This document shows, piece by piece, positions 31,749 to 39,395 of a stretch of DNA of 41,619 nucleotides (position 1 is its first letter; the number at the start of each line of letters is the position of its first letter). Under the pieces are notes generated by a model. It had not been told where the DNA came from and did no database searches. It was given only the letters and a program-made list of their open reading frames with translations. This DNA comes from JAJPXI01 sp051867655 (lineage in GTDB: Bacteria > Bacillota > Clostridia > Oscillospirales > Oscillospiraceae). The stretch lies in assembly GCA_051867655.1 (NCBI GenBank), contig JBJDYV010000056.1, forward strand, positions 1-41,619, given 5' to 3'. The translations under genes were made by a program, and so were the position numbers.

Positions 31749-32345
31749 TTATTTCTTGCTGATGTAGACGTGGGGGTCCATGAACAGCGCGGCGGCGTTC
31801 CACTCGTCATAGTCCACATGGAACGCGGAGATGGTCATGGGGACGAAGCTGGGGGGCACATGGGCCACCACTTCGTCAAAGATCATGGCCCGGGGACCTT
31901 CCACCCGCACGATGATGGGATCGCCGTCCTTGATGCCCAGCGCGTCGGCGTCGCTGTTGGTCACATGAGCGTGACGCCGGGCCACGAACAGGCCCTTGTC
32001 CAGATGCACCTCGCCGACGGTTCCCTTCAGGGTGACCGGGGAAGTGCCCTCCAGAATTCCGCTGTCCCCCAGCGGGGGCACCAGGCCGATGGCCCGGGCC
32101 TCGGTGAAGGAGAACTCCACCTGGGTCTGCTTGCGCAGGGGGCCCAGGACCGAGCAGGTGCAGGACTTTCCGTCCTTCCCCACGACGGTGACTTTATACT
32201 GGCAGACATACCCGCCGCCGCCGTCTCCCAGCAGGGTCTTGGGCTCCAGCTGCGCGTCCTCTCCGAACAGCGCCTTCATATCGGCCTCGCAGAGATGGAC
32301 ATGGCGGCCGGAAGCCTCTGCCAAAATTTTGATTTCCTTGCTCAT
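31749..32345 (-). CDS. pduL: Phosphate propanoyltransferase PduL (acyl-CoA phosphotransacylase)
   Basis: A 198-residue PduL-type enzyme that converts an acyl-CoA and phosphate to acyl phosphate and CoA. The zinc motifs are visible: SGRHVHLCEADMKALFG, FVARRHAHV, and FHVDYDEWNAA. There is no N-terminal encapsulation peptide; the catalytic motif starts at residue 12, and no microcompartment shell genes are in the window, so it is a free cytosolic form. The start is the ATG seven bases after AAGGAGGGG. With butyrate kinase in the same operon it would yield one ATP per acyl-CoA. Confidence 0.93.
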   Translation of the reverse strand: MSKEIKILAEASGRHVHLCEADMKALFGEDAQLEPKTLLGDGGGGYVCQYKVTVVGKDGKSCTCSVLGPLRKQTQVEFSFTEARAIGLVPPLGDSGILEGTSPVTLKGTVGEVHLDKGLFVARRHAHVTNSDADALGIKDGDPIIVRVEGPRAMIFDEVVAHVPPSFVPMTISAFHVDYDEWNAAALFMDPHVYISKK

Positions 32346-32359
32346 CGTGTTTCCCCTCC

Positions 32360-33541
32360 TTATGCGTTTCCGAGGTATTCGAACACGCCGGCGGCGCCCA
32401 TGCCGCCGCCCACGCACATGGTGACCAGCGCGTACCGGCCGCCATTGAGGCGCAGATAGTCCAGCGCCTTGCTCAGCAGGAAACCGCCGGTGGCACCCAT
32501 GGGATGCCCCAGCGCCATGGCCCCGCCCCAGGGATTGACCTTCTCCCGGGGGAAGCCCAGCGTACGGATACAGACCAGGGCCTGGGATGCGAAGGCCTCG
32601 TTCAGCTCGATCACATCCATGTCGTCAATGGTCAGTCCCGCCTTTTCCATGGCTTTGGGGACCGCGTAGATGGGGCCGATGCCCATCATGTCCGCCGGAC
32701 AGCCCGCCACCGCGAAGGAGAGGAAGCGGGCGATGGGGCGGATCCCCAGGGCGGCCGCTTTCTCCGCGCTCATCAGAACGACGAAGGAGGCGCCGTCGCT
32801 GGTCTGGGAGGAGGTGGCGGCCGTAACGCTGCCCCCCTCCGCGGCCGGGATGAAGCAGGGCTCCAGCGCGCCGCAGGCCTCCAGGTTGGTGTTCGGGCGG
32901 ATGCCCTCGTCCAGCCTGACCACCTTCTCCCCCTCCGGCGTGGACACCGTGATGGGGATGATCGCCTCGTTCAGGCCGCCGCTTTGCTGGGCTTCATAGG
33001 CCTTCCGGTGGCTCTCCACCGCCATGGTGTCCATCTCCAGCCGGGAGATGCCGTAATGCTTTGCCACGTTCTCCGCCGTGATGCCCATGGGCACATAGGC
33101 CCCGGGGTAGTTGTCCAGCAGCCATTTGTTGGCGAATTCAGGGGCGGGGCCGGGGCCCTTGGAGGACATGAATTCCACACCGCCGGCCACCATCACGTCG
33201 GCCTGTCCCGCCATGATCATGTAGGCACAGGTGGCCACCGCCTGCAGGCTGGAGGAGCAAAATCGGTTCAGAGTCTGTCCGGGAATGCTCTCCGGCAGGC
33301 TCGCCCGGTTGACCAGCATGCGGGCAATGTTCCCGCACAGCTCATTGGCGGGGGTGGCGGTGCCCACGATCACGTCGTCGATCTCGGCCGGGTCCAGCTG
33401 GGGGATCTTCTTCAGCGTCCCCGTCAGCGTTTCGGCCGCCCAGTCCAGGGGGTGGGTGTTGGCAAAGGAGCCTTTTCGGGCCCGGCACACCGGCGAGCGG
33501 CCGTATGCCACGACCACCGCCTCTTTCAAACTGTTACTCAC
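32360..33541 (-). CDS. Acetyl-CoA acyltransferase / thiolase
   Basis: A 393-residue thiolase, the usual length. C95 (NRFCSSSLQA) is the acyl-accepting Cys, H346 (GHPMGATG) and C376 (CVGGGMG) complete the catalytic set, and the NEAF box is present. It carries out reversible Claisen cleavage or condensation of a 3-ketoacyl-CoA with CoA. The start is GTG with GAGGAG just upstream; no ATG fits. It lies between pduL and the dehydrogenase gene. No enoyl-CoA hydratase or acyl-CoA dehydrogenase accompanies it, so a complete butyrate-forming set is not encoded here. Confidence 0.93.
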   Translation of the reverse strand: MSNSLKEAVVVAYGRSPVCRARKGSFANTHPLDWAAETLTGTLKKIPQLDPAEIDDVIVGTATPANELCGNIARMLVNRASLPESIPGQTLNRFCSSSLQAVATCAYMIMAGQADVMVAGGVEFMSSKGPGPAPEFANKWLLDNYPGAYVPMGITAENVAKHYGISRLEMDTMAVESHRKAYEAQQSGGLNEAIIPITVSTPEGEKVVRLDEGIRPNTNLEACGALEPCFIPAAEGGSVTAATSSQTSDGASFVVLMSAEKAAALGIRPIARFLSFAVAGCPADMMGIGPIYAVPKAMEKAGLTIDDMDVIELNEAFASQALVCIRTLGFPREKVNPWGGAMALGHPMGATGGFLLSKALDYLRLNGGRYALVTMCVGGGMGAAGVFEYLGNA

Positions 33542-33556
33542 GATACTCTCCTCACA

Positions 33557-34447
33557 TCACAGAAGGTTCTGGGCCTTGAGAATGGAAACGATCATCTTGT
33601 CCCGGAACTTGAGCACACTCTCGTGGTCCTGCCCATGCTCCGGCGAACGGTGGGCAAGCTCCACATCCAGGCCGTCGGCCAGCAGCTTATCCACCTCGTT
33701 GACCTCGCCGTATTTGTTGCCCATGGCACGCATGCCGCCCTTGACGCCCATGCTGACGTTCAGGATGGGTCCCGCGATCGCCAGACGCAGGCCGGGCCCG
33801 TACATCACGGCCAGATCCATCTCCTCCACGGTGCACACGCCGTCCACGATGGCCTTCTTGGCGGCCTCAAAGCCGGACCAGGAGAACATATTGGCAATCA
33901 GGCCGAAGGTCTCCTTGCGGCAGACGATGGGCTTCTTGCCCATGCCGGTATAGATCTCCACGGCCTTGTCGATGCTGGCCTGGCTGGTCTGCTCACCGCC
34001 GCAGATCTCTACCAGCGGAAGCAGATAGGAGGGATTATAGGGATGCCCCACCACGATGCACTCCGGATTGAGGGCTCCCTCCTGCAGCTTCGTGGGCAGG
34101 AGCATGGAGGTGGAGCTGGAAATGACCGCCCCGCCGCCCACGATCTTCTGGATCTTCCGGTAAAGCTCCTTCTTGATCTCCAGGTTCTCCGCGACGCACT
34201 CCTGCACGAACTCCGCGCCGGAGACCGCTTCCTCCAGATCGTTGGTGTAATAAGAGCGCTTCCGGGCGGCGTCTGCCTCCTCCCGGGTGCACACGCCGTT
34301 TTCCACCAGGATATCCAGGATGGTGTCCACATTGGAAGAGGCGTCCACAATGTCATACAGGGCGGTCTCATAACCGGCAAGCATGGCGTTGACAGCCAGG
34401 CCGGCGCCGATCATGCCGATCCCCGCAAAGGCAATTTTCTTTCCCAT
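33557..34447 (-). CDS. 3-hydroxyacyl dehydrogenase family protein, carnitine 3-dehydrogenase-like
   Basis: A 296-residue NAD-dependent dehydrogenase. The NAD site is IAFAGIGMIGAGLA (G9, G11, G14), followed by FVQECVAENLEIKKELY and SSSTSMLLPTKLQ. The block HPYNPSYLLPLVEICGG resembles L-carnitine dehydrogenase more than the Hbd/PaaH type, whose corresponding block is HFFNPxxxMxLVE. The C-terminal domain (from about 185) has the family helical dimer fold. It likely oxidises the 3-hydroxyl of a 3-hydroxy acid or betaine, and the BKACE gene two places upstream fits such use. An ordinary 3-hydroxybutyryl-CoA dehydrogenase role is the alternative. Confidence 0.85.
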   Translation of the reverse strand: MGKKIAFAGIGMIGAGLAVNAMLAGYETALYDIVDASSNVDTILDILVENGVCTREEADAARKRSYYTNDLEEAVSGAEFVQECVAENLEIKKELYRKIQKIVGGGAVISSSTSMLLPTKLQEGALNPECIVVGHPYNPSYLLPLVEICGGEQTSQASIDKAVEIYTGMGKKPIVCRKETFGLIANMFSWSGFEAAKKAIVDGVCTVEEMDLAVMYGPGLRLAIAGPILNVSMGVKGGMRAMGNKYGEVNEVDKLLADGLDVELAHRSPEHGQDHESVLKFRDKMIVSILKAQNLL

Positions 34448-34465
34448 GTTCCAAGCTCCTTTTTC

Positions 34466-35260
34466 TCAGCCGCCGATGCACAGCAGGCCGCCGTCGGGGT
34501 AGAAGATCTGGCCGGTCACATAGTCGGAGGCAGCGGAGGCCAGGAAGGTGGCGATACCGATGTTGTCGTCGGCCTCGGCGCCGCGGCCCATGGGCACCTT
34601 CTGGGCGAACTCCCCCTTGATCTTCTCGATGATCTCGGGCGGCGGGCCGTCCTTGATCATCATCTGCGTCCAGGTGACGATGGGGCCGATGGCGTTGACG
34701 GTGATGCCGTAGCGGCCCCACTCGCCGGCCAGGTACTTGGTCAGCATGTCCACCGCGCCCTTGGTGGAACCGTATCCGATATTGCCCGAGCCGTTGATCG
34801 CCCGCGCGCCGCGGATGGAGCTGATGTTGATGATCTTGCCGTAGTGGTTCTCCGCCATGACCTTGGCGAAGATGGAGCAGCACACCAGCATGCTCTTGAC
34901 GTTGGTCTCATACATGGCGTCCCACTCGTCCAGATGCTCCAGCGCGTCCAGAGCGGCGAACTTCTTGTTGAAGCCCTGGGAGTTTACCAGAATGTCCACC
35001 TTGCCGAACTTGGCCACCACGGCGTCCTTCAGAGCGGTGACGCTCTCCGGGTCGGTGGAGTCGGCGGTGATGCAGGTCACGGTCTTGCCGGTCTCGTTGC
35101 GGATGGTCTGGGCGGACTCTTCCAGAGTGGCCATGGTACGGCCGGTAATGACCACGTCAGCGCCGTAGAACGCAAAGCCTTTGGCGATCGCGCCGCCGAT
35201 TCCGCCGCCGCCGCCGATGACAACTGCGACTCTTCCTGTCAGGTCAAATTGATTATTCAT
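34466..35260 (-). CDS. Short-chain dehydrogenase/reductase
   Basis: A 264-residue classical SDR. The cofactor motif is GGGGGIGGAIA (16-26), the acid/base set S147/S148, Y163 and K167 (YGSTK), and the usual NNAG is NSQG. Its overall pattern resembles gluconate 5-dehydrogenase or 3-oxoacyl reductase types; R41 after the second strand suggests NADP. The start is the ATG eight bases after GGAGG, giving MNNQFDLTGRVAVV. It may oxidise the stereoisomer that the neighbouring dehydrogenase does not, but this is inference from position. Confidence 0.88.
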   Translation of the reverse strand: MNNQFDLTGRVAVVIGGGGGIGGAIAKGFAFYGADVVITGRTMATLEESAQTIRNETGKTVTCITADSTDPESVTALKDAVVAKFGKVDILVNSQGFNKKFAALDALEHLDEWDAMYETNVKSMLVCCSIFAKVMAENHYGKIINISSIRGARAINGSGNIGYGSTKGAVDMLTKYLAGEWGRYGITVNAIGPIVTWTQMMIKDGPPPEIIEKIKGEFAQKVPMGRGAEADDNIGIATFLASAASDYVTGQIFYPDGGLLCIGG

Positions 35261-35291
35261 TTTATGTTCCTCCATTTTCAATAAAATTTCG

Positions 35292-36161
35292 TTATGCTCT
35301 CACAAAGGGCTTCAAGCCCAGGATCTCACGGGCCTCGGCGGAGGTGGCCACTTTGTTGCCGTAGGCTTCCACTGCCCGAACCGCGCGCTCCACCAGCATC
35401 TGGTTCGTGGCAAGGATCTTCTTTCCGTCCTCATCGATGCCGTAAATGACGTTGTCCTCCAGCCCGACGCGGATATGGCCGCCGTTGGCAAGGGCGGCGA
35501 ACATGATGGGCATATGGCCCTTGCCGATGCCGAAGGCCGACCAGGTGGAGCCCTCGGGCAGCCGCTCGACCAGGTACTGAAGCTCCGCCGGCGTGGCGCC
35601 CATGCCGCCCAGCACGCCCAGACAGAACTGGAAGTGCAGCGGTGCCTTCAGAGCGCCCTGCTTTACATAGGCGTTGACCGCGCCCAGCATACCGGCGTCA
35701 AAGATCTCGATCTCGGGCTTGATGCCTCTCTCCTGATAGGTCTTGCCCAGCTCAATCAGGAATTTCTGGCTGTTGCAGAAAATGCCGCCGGGCACGCCCC
35801 AGTTGAAGCTGCCTGCGTCAAAGGTGCCCATCTCTATCCCATCGACTGTGCGATGGTGTTCCATACGGCGGGCATTGCCGTAATCACTGTCGTCAGAAAC
35901 ACGGTGGTCACCGGAGGACGTGCAGTTGATGATCACGTCGCAGTCCTCATGCGCACGGATCAGCTCAATGGTCCTGCGGAAACGCTCGGGGTCCATGACC
36001 CCCATGCCGTTCTCATCCCGCATGTGCAGGTGGACCACGGCGGCGCCCAGCTTCCAGCACTCATAGGCGGTCTGGGCGATCTGTTCGGGTGTCTCCGGAA
36101 GCTGATAGCCCGGAGGGGTAATAGCGCCGGTCAGCGCGGCGGTAATAATCGTTTTTTTCAT
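35292..36161 (-). CDS. Beta-keto acid cleavage enzyme (BKACE / Kce family)
   Basis: A 289-residue TIM-barrel enzyme of the family formerly DUF849. It binds zinc through H44 and H46 in VVHLHMRDENG and carries the family's GGHIRVGLEDN block near the end. Family members react a beta-keto acid with acetyl-CoA to give acetoacetate and an acyl-CoA; known substrates include 3-keto-5-aminohexanoate and dehydrocarnitine. Lysine-fermentation partners (kamA, kamDE, kdd) are not in the window, so Kce in that pathway is not supported. The carnitine-dehydrogenase-like neighbour makes a dehydrocarnitine-type beta-keto acid a reasonable guess. Confidence 0.9.
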   Translation of the reverse strand: MKKTIITAALTGAITPPGYQLPETPEQIAQTAYECWKLGAAVVHLHMRDENGMGVMDPERFRRTIELIRAHEDCDVIINCTSSGDHRVSDDSDYGNARRMEHHRTVDGIEMGTFDAGSFNWGVPGGIFCNSQKFLIELGKTYQERGIKPEIEIFDAGMLGAVNAYVKQGALKAPLHFQFCLGVLGGMGATPAELQYLVERLPEGSTWSAFGIGKGHMPIMFAALANGGHIRVGLEDNVIYGIDEDGKKILATNQMLVERAVRAVEAYGNKVATSAEAREILGLKPFVRA

Positions 36162-36248
36162 AGTAACCTCAACTCAAAATACATGGTAATGTCCTGTTTG
36201 GTTCTCTGCAGGGGAACTGTCCGGAGGATGGATGTCGGACCTGTAAAC

Positions 36249-36280
36249 GGGCCGGCCTGCCCGCGAAGGCGGGCCGGCCC
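36249..36280. repeat. GC-rich inverted repeat between the carrier and BKACE genes
   Basis: Imperfect hairpin with arms GGGCCG / CGGCCC and GCCCGC / GCGGGC separated by a four-base bulge, loop GAAG. It lies in the 196-base gap after the carrier gene and has no U-tract, so it may stabilise or partly attenuate the downstream message. Nothing else is recognisable in the gap. Confidence 0.55.
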
Positions 36281-36357
36281 GTACGGCGCTCAAGCCGCAG
36301 GTGGGGGGTGGGGCGAGCGCGGTTTACTCAAATCGTCAGGAATTAAAAACCGTTTCG

Positions 36358-37749
36358 TTAAGCATCGTGTTTCTCTGCGTCACGCTTCGCGTTGATCTCG
36401 TAGGCTTCCTTCACTTTCTTCTCATCCAGGCGATACGCGAAAGTCATCACCAGGGTGAAGATCAGGAACATCACGCAGGGAACGCCGCCGATCAGCTTGC
36501 ACATCAGATCGGGGTTGGCGACCGTCTTGGCCACGCCGTCGTAGCCGGAGCCGTTGAGCACGATAGCAGTCAGGTAGCCCACGAAGATCCAGGAGAACTT
36601 GGAGGCAATGCCGAACACGGAGGTGGAGAAGGTGCGGTTGTCAACGCCGGTCTTGGCATACTGGTATTCGCCGGCGTCAATGTACAGGTTCGGGCCATTG
36701 CAGGCCAGGAAGCAGAAGCTGAACTGGGTGATGCAGTTGGCGATGATGAAGGCCACGGCCTGTCCGTTGGAGAGGAAGCCCAGATAGAACATGGCCAGAG
36801 TCATCAGCACACCGGACAGCGTGGCCGAGTTCTTTTTGCCGATCTTCCGGGAGACGTAGGGACAGAGAATGGCGCCTGCCAGGGAGGCAAAGCCCTGCGC
36901 CGTCATGGAGACTGCCAGCATGGAGAAGTTGCCCGCCACATAGGTGAAGTAGTAAGCGCCCAGGGCTCCGATGGTCTGCATCACGGTGAAGCGGAGGATA
37001 TCGGAGACCAGCAGGACAAGCATCTGCACGTTCTTCACGGCGGTGGTCAGGATCTTGATGATGGACACCTGGTTGCCGGTGTTGGACGCCTTGAAATCAG
37101 GATCGTACTTGTCCACTTCGCGCAGGCCGAAGAACAGGAACGCCTGGCCGGTCAGAGCGATGACAGCGAACAGGATCTGCACCACGGTGTAGCCGTCGGC
37201 GCCCAGGCCGTCGAAGAACACGACCAGGGGAGCCAGGATGGCGCCGGAGATCAGGCGGGCGGCGTTCTGGCCGATGGTGATGCGGGAGGAGATCTTCACG
37301 CGGGCGGAGCTGTCGGTGCCGGCGATCTTGGGGATCAGGCCGTTCTGGCCCAGCTGCACGAAGCTCATGCCGACGCCGTAGCCCAGGTAACCCACGGCCA
37401 CGAACACCATCTTAATGCCAATGGGGATATTGGGGTTGATGAAGCACAGGGTGGAGCCGCAGGAGACCAGCAGCGGGCCATACAGCAGCCAGGAGCGGTA
37501 CTGGCCAAACCGGAACTGAGTCTTCTGGACGATGACGCCCGCCAGAGTGCCCACCACCAGGTCGGCGATCCGGGAGACGGCCAGGATGCTCGCCATAATG
37601 GTGGCGCTGATCAGCATACGGTCGGTCACGTAGAAGGAGACGAAGGAGTTGATCACGGAGTTGCCAAGCATCTGGCAGGTGATCGCGATGAGGTACAGCC
37701 AGGAAATCTTGTTGACATTGATCGCGGTTTTGTTTGCCTGAGAATTCAT
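36358..37749 (-). CDS. GPH/MelB-type MFS carrier
   Basis: A 463-residue membrane carrier of the glycoside-pentoside-hexuronide:cation symporter family (MFS_2), with twelve hydrophobic segments. Family features include the opening KISWLYLIAITCQMLGNSVINSFVSFYVTD, ADLVVGTLAGVIVQKTQFRFGQYRSWLLYGP in the loop 2-3 region and GVDNRTFSTSVFGIASKFSW late in the protein. It is first in the operon and should bring in the starting compound with Na+ or H+. The start is the ATG six bases after GGGAGGG; an upstream ATG would overlap that site. Confidence 0.9.
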   Translation of the reverse strand: MNSQANKTAINVNKISWLYLIAITCQMLGNSVINSFVSFYVTDRMLISATIMASILAVSRIADLVVGTLAGVIVQKTQFRFGQYRSWLLYGPLLVSCGSTLCFINPNIPIGIKMVFVAVGYLGYGVGMSFVQLGQNGLIPKIAGTDSSARVKISSRITIGQNAARLISGAILAPLVVFFDGLGADGYTVVQILFAVIALTGQAFLFFGLREVDKYDPDFKASNTGNQVSIIKILTTAVKNVQMLVLLVSDILRFTVMQTIGALGAYYFTYVAGNFSMLAVSMTAQGFASLAGAILCPYVSRKIGKKNSATLSGVLMTLAMFYLGFLSNGQAVAFIIANCITQFSFCFLACNGPNLYIDAGEYQYAKTGVDNRTFSTSVFGIASKFSWIFVGYLTAIVLNGSGYDGVAKTVANPDLMCKLIGGVPCVMFLIFTLVMTFAYRLDEKKVKEAYEINAKRDAEKHDA

Positions 37750-37884
37750 TACTTTCCCTCCCATGAATGTGTTTTGGGTTTCCTGCTTGCGCGTGAGATC
37801 TTTTGCTTAACGAAGTGAGGTGCTCGTTTTTTCAAATCCCTGTTTTCGTTGTTTTGAACACCTTCCCCCCCGGCTTTCCGGTAG

Positions 37885-37907
37885 GATATGGTCAAAACAC
37901 CCATATC
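37885..37907. promoter_or_regulatory. Inverted repeat near the start of the catabolic operon, possible LysR site
   Basis: GATATGG (37885-37891) and its reverse complement CCATATC (37901-37907) are nine bases apart. The repeat lies just downstream of the operon's -10 element. A position over the transcript start would fit binding by the divergent LysR regulator, but the size is not diagnostic. Confidence 0.35.
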
Positions 37908-37918
37908 TCCTGGCACCC

Positions 37919-37947
37919 AGTATAAGAGGGCAAGCCCGCAATGTAAA
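37919..37947 (-). promoter_or_regulatory. Promoter of the 13-gene catabolic operon
   Basis: On the minus strand a -35 TTTACA (37947-37942), exactly 17 bases of spacer and a -10 TATACT (37924-37919), each one base from consensus. It leaves a leader of about 160 bases before the carrier gene, in which no riboswitch motif is recognised. Confidence 0.75.
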
Positions 37948-38044
37948 ATATCAAGTTTGAACGTATGGCATATAAAAAATGAAATTACCGTGATTATTAC
38001 AAAAAGTTGAACCTGAAATTTGTGCAATATTTTGTCAAAAAATG

Positions 38045-38053
38045 TGCTATAAT
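38045..38053 (+). promoter_or_regulatory. Extended -10 promoter of the LysR gene
   Basis: TGCTATAAT (38045-38053) is a TGn-TATAAT extended -10 element, about 108 bases before the start codon. The -35 region is AT-rich without a good match. The intergenic stretch 37750-38160 otherwise holds the opposing promoter and short inverted repeats such as TCAAGTTTGA. Confidence 0.6.
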
Positions 38054-38160
38054 TGAGTAAAAATTTATGCGATATTCTTATACTCCTCCTGGTATTCCTT
38101 GTACGTTCCGCATTTTTGCCTTCCGCCCTCATTGCCCGCCCAAGGAAAGGATGACCCACA

Positions 38161-39087
38161 TTGACGTTGCTTCAGCTGGAATATTTTTTAAAAACCGTCG
38201 AAACCGGTTCCATTTCAAAAGCCGCCGCGGAATTGTATGTGTCTCAGCCGACCATCAGCCGTGCCATTACGGAGCTGGAAAAGGAATTTGACATTCAGCT
38301 TCTGTTCCGTGAGAAAACCATCATCCCTACCAGCGCGGGAAAGATCTTTCATCAATATGCCCTGTCCATTGCCCAGACTCTCAAGGAGATGACCGAGGAG
38401 ATGCACAAGTGCAAATCTGAGAAGGTGGGCTCCCTGCGCATCAGCTACCATCATTTCGACCCGGCCATGGCCTCCGTCCTGCTGACCGGACTGCGGGCCC
38501 TTGCGGAAAAAGCGCCCAACGTCGCTGTTTCCGTCCGCCCCTACTCCTCGGTCAGCGAATCTCTCCTGAGCAGCCGGCGGGAATGCGATGTGGTATTCAC
38601 CCTGGCGTTTGATTTGAAGGGGCAGGAAGGCATCTCCTATGAGGAAATCTGCACCGATAAAGTCATGGCCATCCTGCCCTCCACCCATCCTCTGGCCGGG
38701 CGGGAAAGCCTGATGATGGCCGAGCTGTCCGATCAAAAGCTTTTGTTCCCCTATGCCAAGGGCGAGACCACCTTCGCCGCCGACCCGATCTACCAGTGCT
38801 TTCTCGACGACAGCGTCTCCCTGCGCAACGCCAGGCCCATTTCCAACGCGGAGTATTTGGCTCCCCTGATCATTATGGGCGAGGGGATCGCCCTTGTGCC
38901 CATGTCCATCGTCCGGCGCTATCAGTTCGACAACGACAAATCCCTGGTCTGCCTTCCGGTGCAGGACTGCGACGCCGGTCTGGATGTGGTGGCCGCATGG
39001 CGTACAGGGGACATGAATCCGGCGCTGCATTTGCTGATCGAGGAGCTGAGAAATGCCCAGAGCCAGACAGAAAGCTGTCCGGCCTGA
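38161..39087 (+). CDS. LysR-family transcriptional regulator
   Basis: A 308-residue LTTR of normal length. The N-terminal winged helix reads LQLEYFLKTVETGSISKAAAELYVSQPTISRAITELEKEF (residues 4-44), and the C-terminal periplasmic-binding-like domain (about 92-300) would bind the inducer. The start is a TTG about ten bases after AAGGAAAGG; a second TTG two codons later is also possible. It is divergent from the carrier gene, the classical arrangement for a regulator of the adjoining operon, and a pathway intermediate is the likely inducer. Confidence 0.92.
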   Translation: MTLLQLEYFLKTVETGSISKAAAELYVSQPTISRAITELEKEFDIQLLFREKTIIPTSAGKIFHQYALSIAQTLKEMTEEMHKCKSEKVGSLRISYHHFDPAMASVLLTGLRALAEKAPNVAVSVRPYSSVSESLLSSRRECDVVFTLAFDLKGQEGISYEEICTDKVMAILPSTHPLAGRESLMMAELSDQKLLFPYAKGETTFAADPIYQCFLDDSVSLRNARPISNAEYLAPLIIMGEGIALVPMSIVRRYQFDNDKSLVCLPVQDCDAGLDVVAAWRTGDMNPALHLLIEELRNAQSQTESCPA

Positions 39088-39125
39088 ACCCTCCCGGAGC
39101 GGCAACGGCCGTCTCTTCAGAATGT

Positions 39126-39164
39126 AAACAGCAGGACACATCTTTCGATGTGTCCTGCTGTTTT
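39126..39164 (+). terminator. Terminator of the LysR gene
   Basis: Perfect 17-bp stem (39126-39142 and 39147-39163) with a four-base TTTC loop, ending in TTTT then GTCT. It begins about 40 bases after the LysR stop. Confidence 0.85.
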
Positions 39165-39243
39165 GTCTGCGGCGATCCGAAGCAGTGAACCGCCTTTTTG
39201 CGGCATTTAGTTTTTTTGCATATGTGGATTAAAAAACTTGTAT

Positions 39244-39272
39244 TTTTCATTTGCATAAAGTAATGGTATGTT
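39244..39272 (+). promoter_or_regulatory. Probable promoter of the hnd operon
   Basis: A -35 TTTTCA (39244-39249), 17-base spacer and -10 TATGTT (39267-39272) preceded by TGG, which makes an extended -10. A short inverted repeat GTATC-TT-GATAC (39280-39291) follows near the expected transcript start. The rest of 39088-39395 holds only the LysR terminator and AT-rich sequence. Confidence 0.5.
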
Positions 39273-39395
39273 AAATTTGGTATCTTGATACAGGTCCTTC
39301 TGACAGCTTCGCAGCACGACGAAAAAAAGACACGGCTGGCCGCCGTACCTGACACCGTAACCATATTATTTATTTTGCAGTAGGAGGAAATGACC

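Noticed and set aside
29660..31762. A 700-codon plus-strand open frame
   Set aside because: It is the mirror of the NuoG-GltD gene, whose Cys motifs and nucleotide-binding sites are unambiguous.
31749..32345. Microcompartment-associated PduL
   Set aside because: No encapsulation peptide at the N-terminus and no shell-protein genes in the window.
32360..34447. A complete butyrate-forming thl-hbd-crt-bcd set
   Set aside because: No crotonase, acyl-CoA dehydrogenase or EtfAB is present, and the dehydrogenase resembles the carnitine type.
32504..35284. A 926-codon plus-strand open frame
   Set aside because: It is antisense to thiolase, dehydrogenase and SDR genes that all carry intact catalytic motifs, and has no domain or ribosome binding site of its own.
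35292..36161. Lysine fermentation to butyrate (Kce role for the BKACE gene)
   Set aside because: None of the aminomutase, 3,5-diaminohexanoate dehydrogenase or aminobutyryl-CoA lyase genes is present, nor a CoA-transferase.
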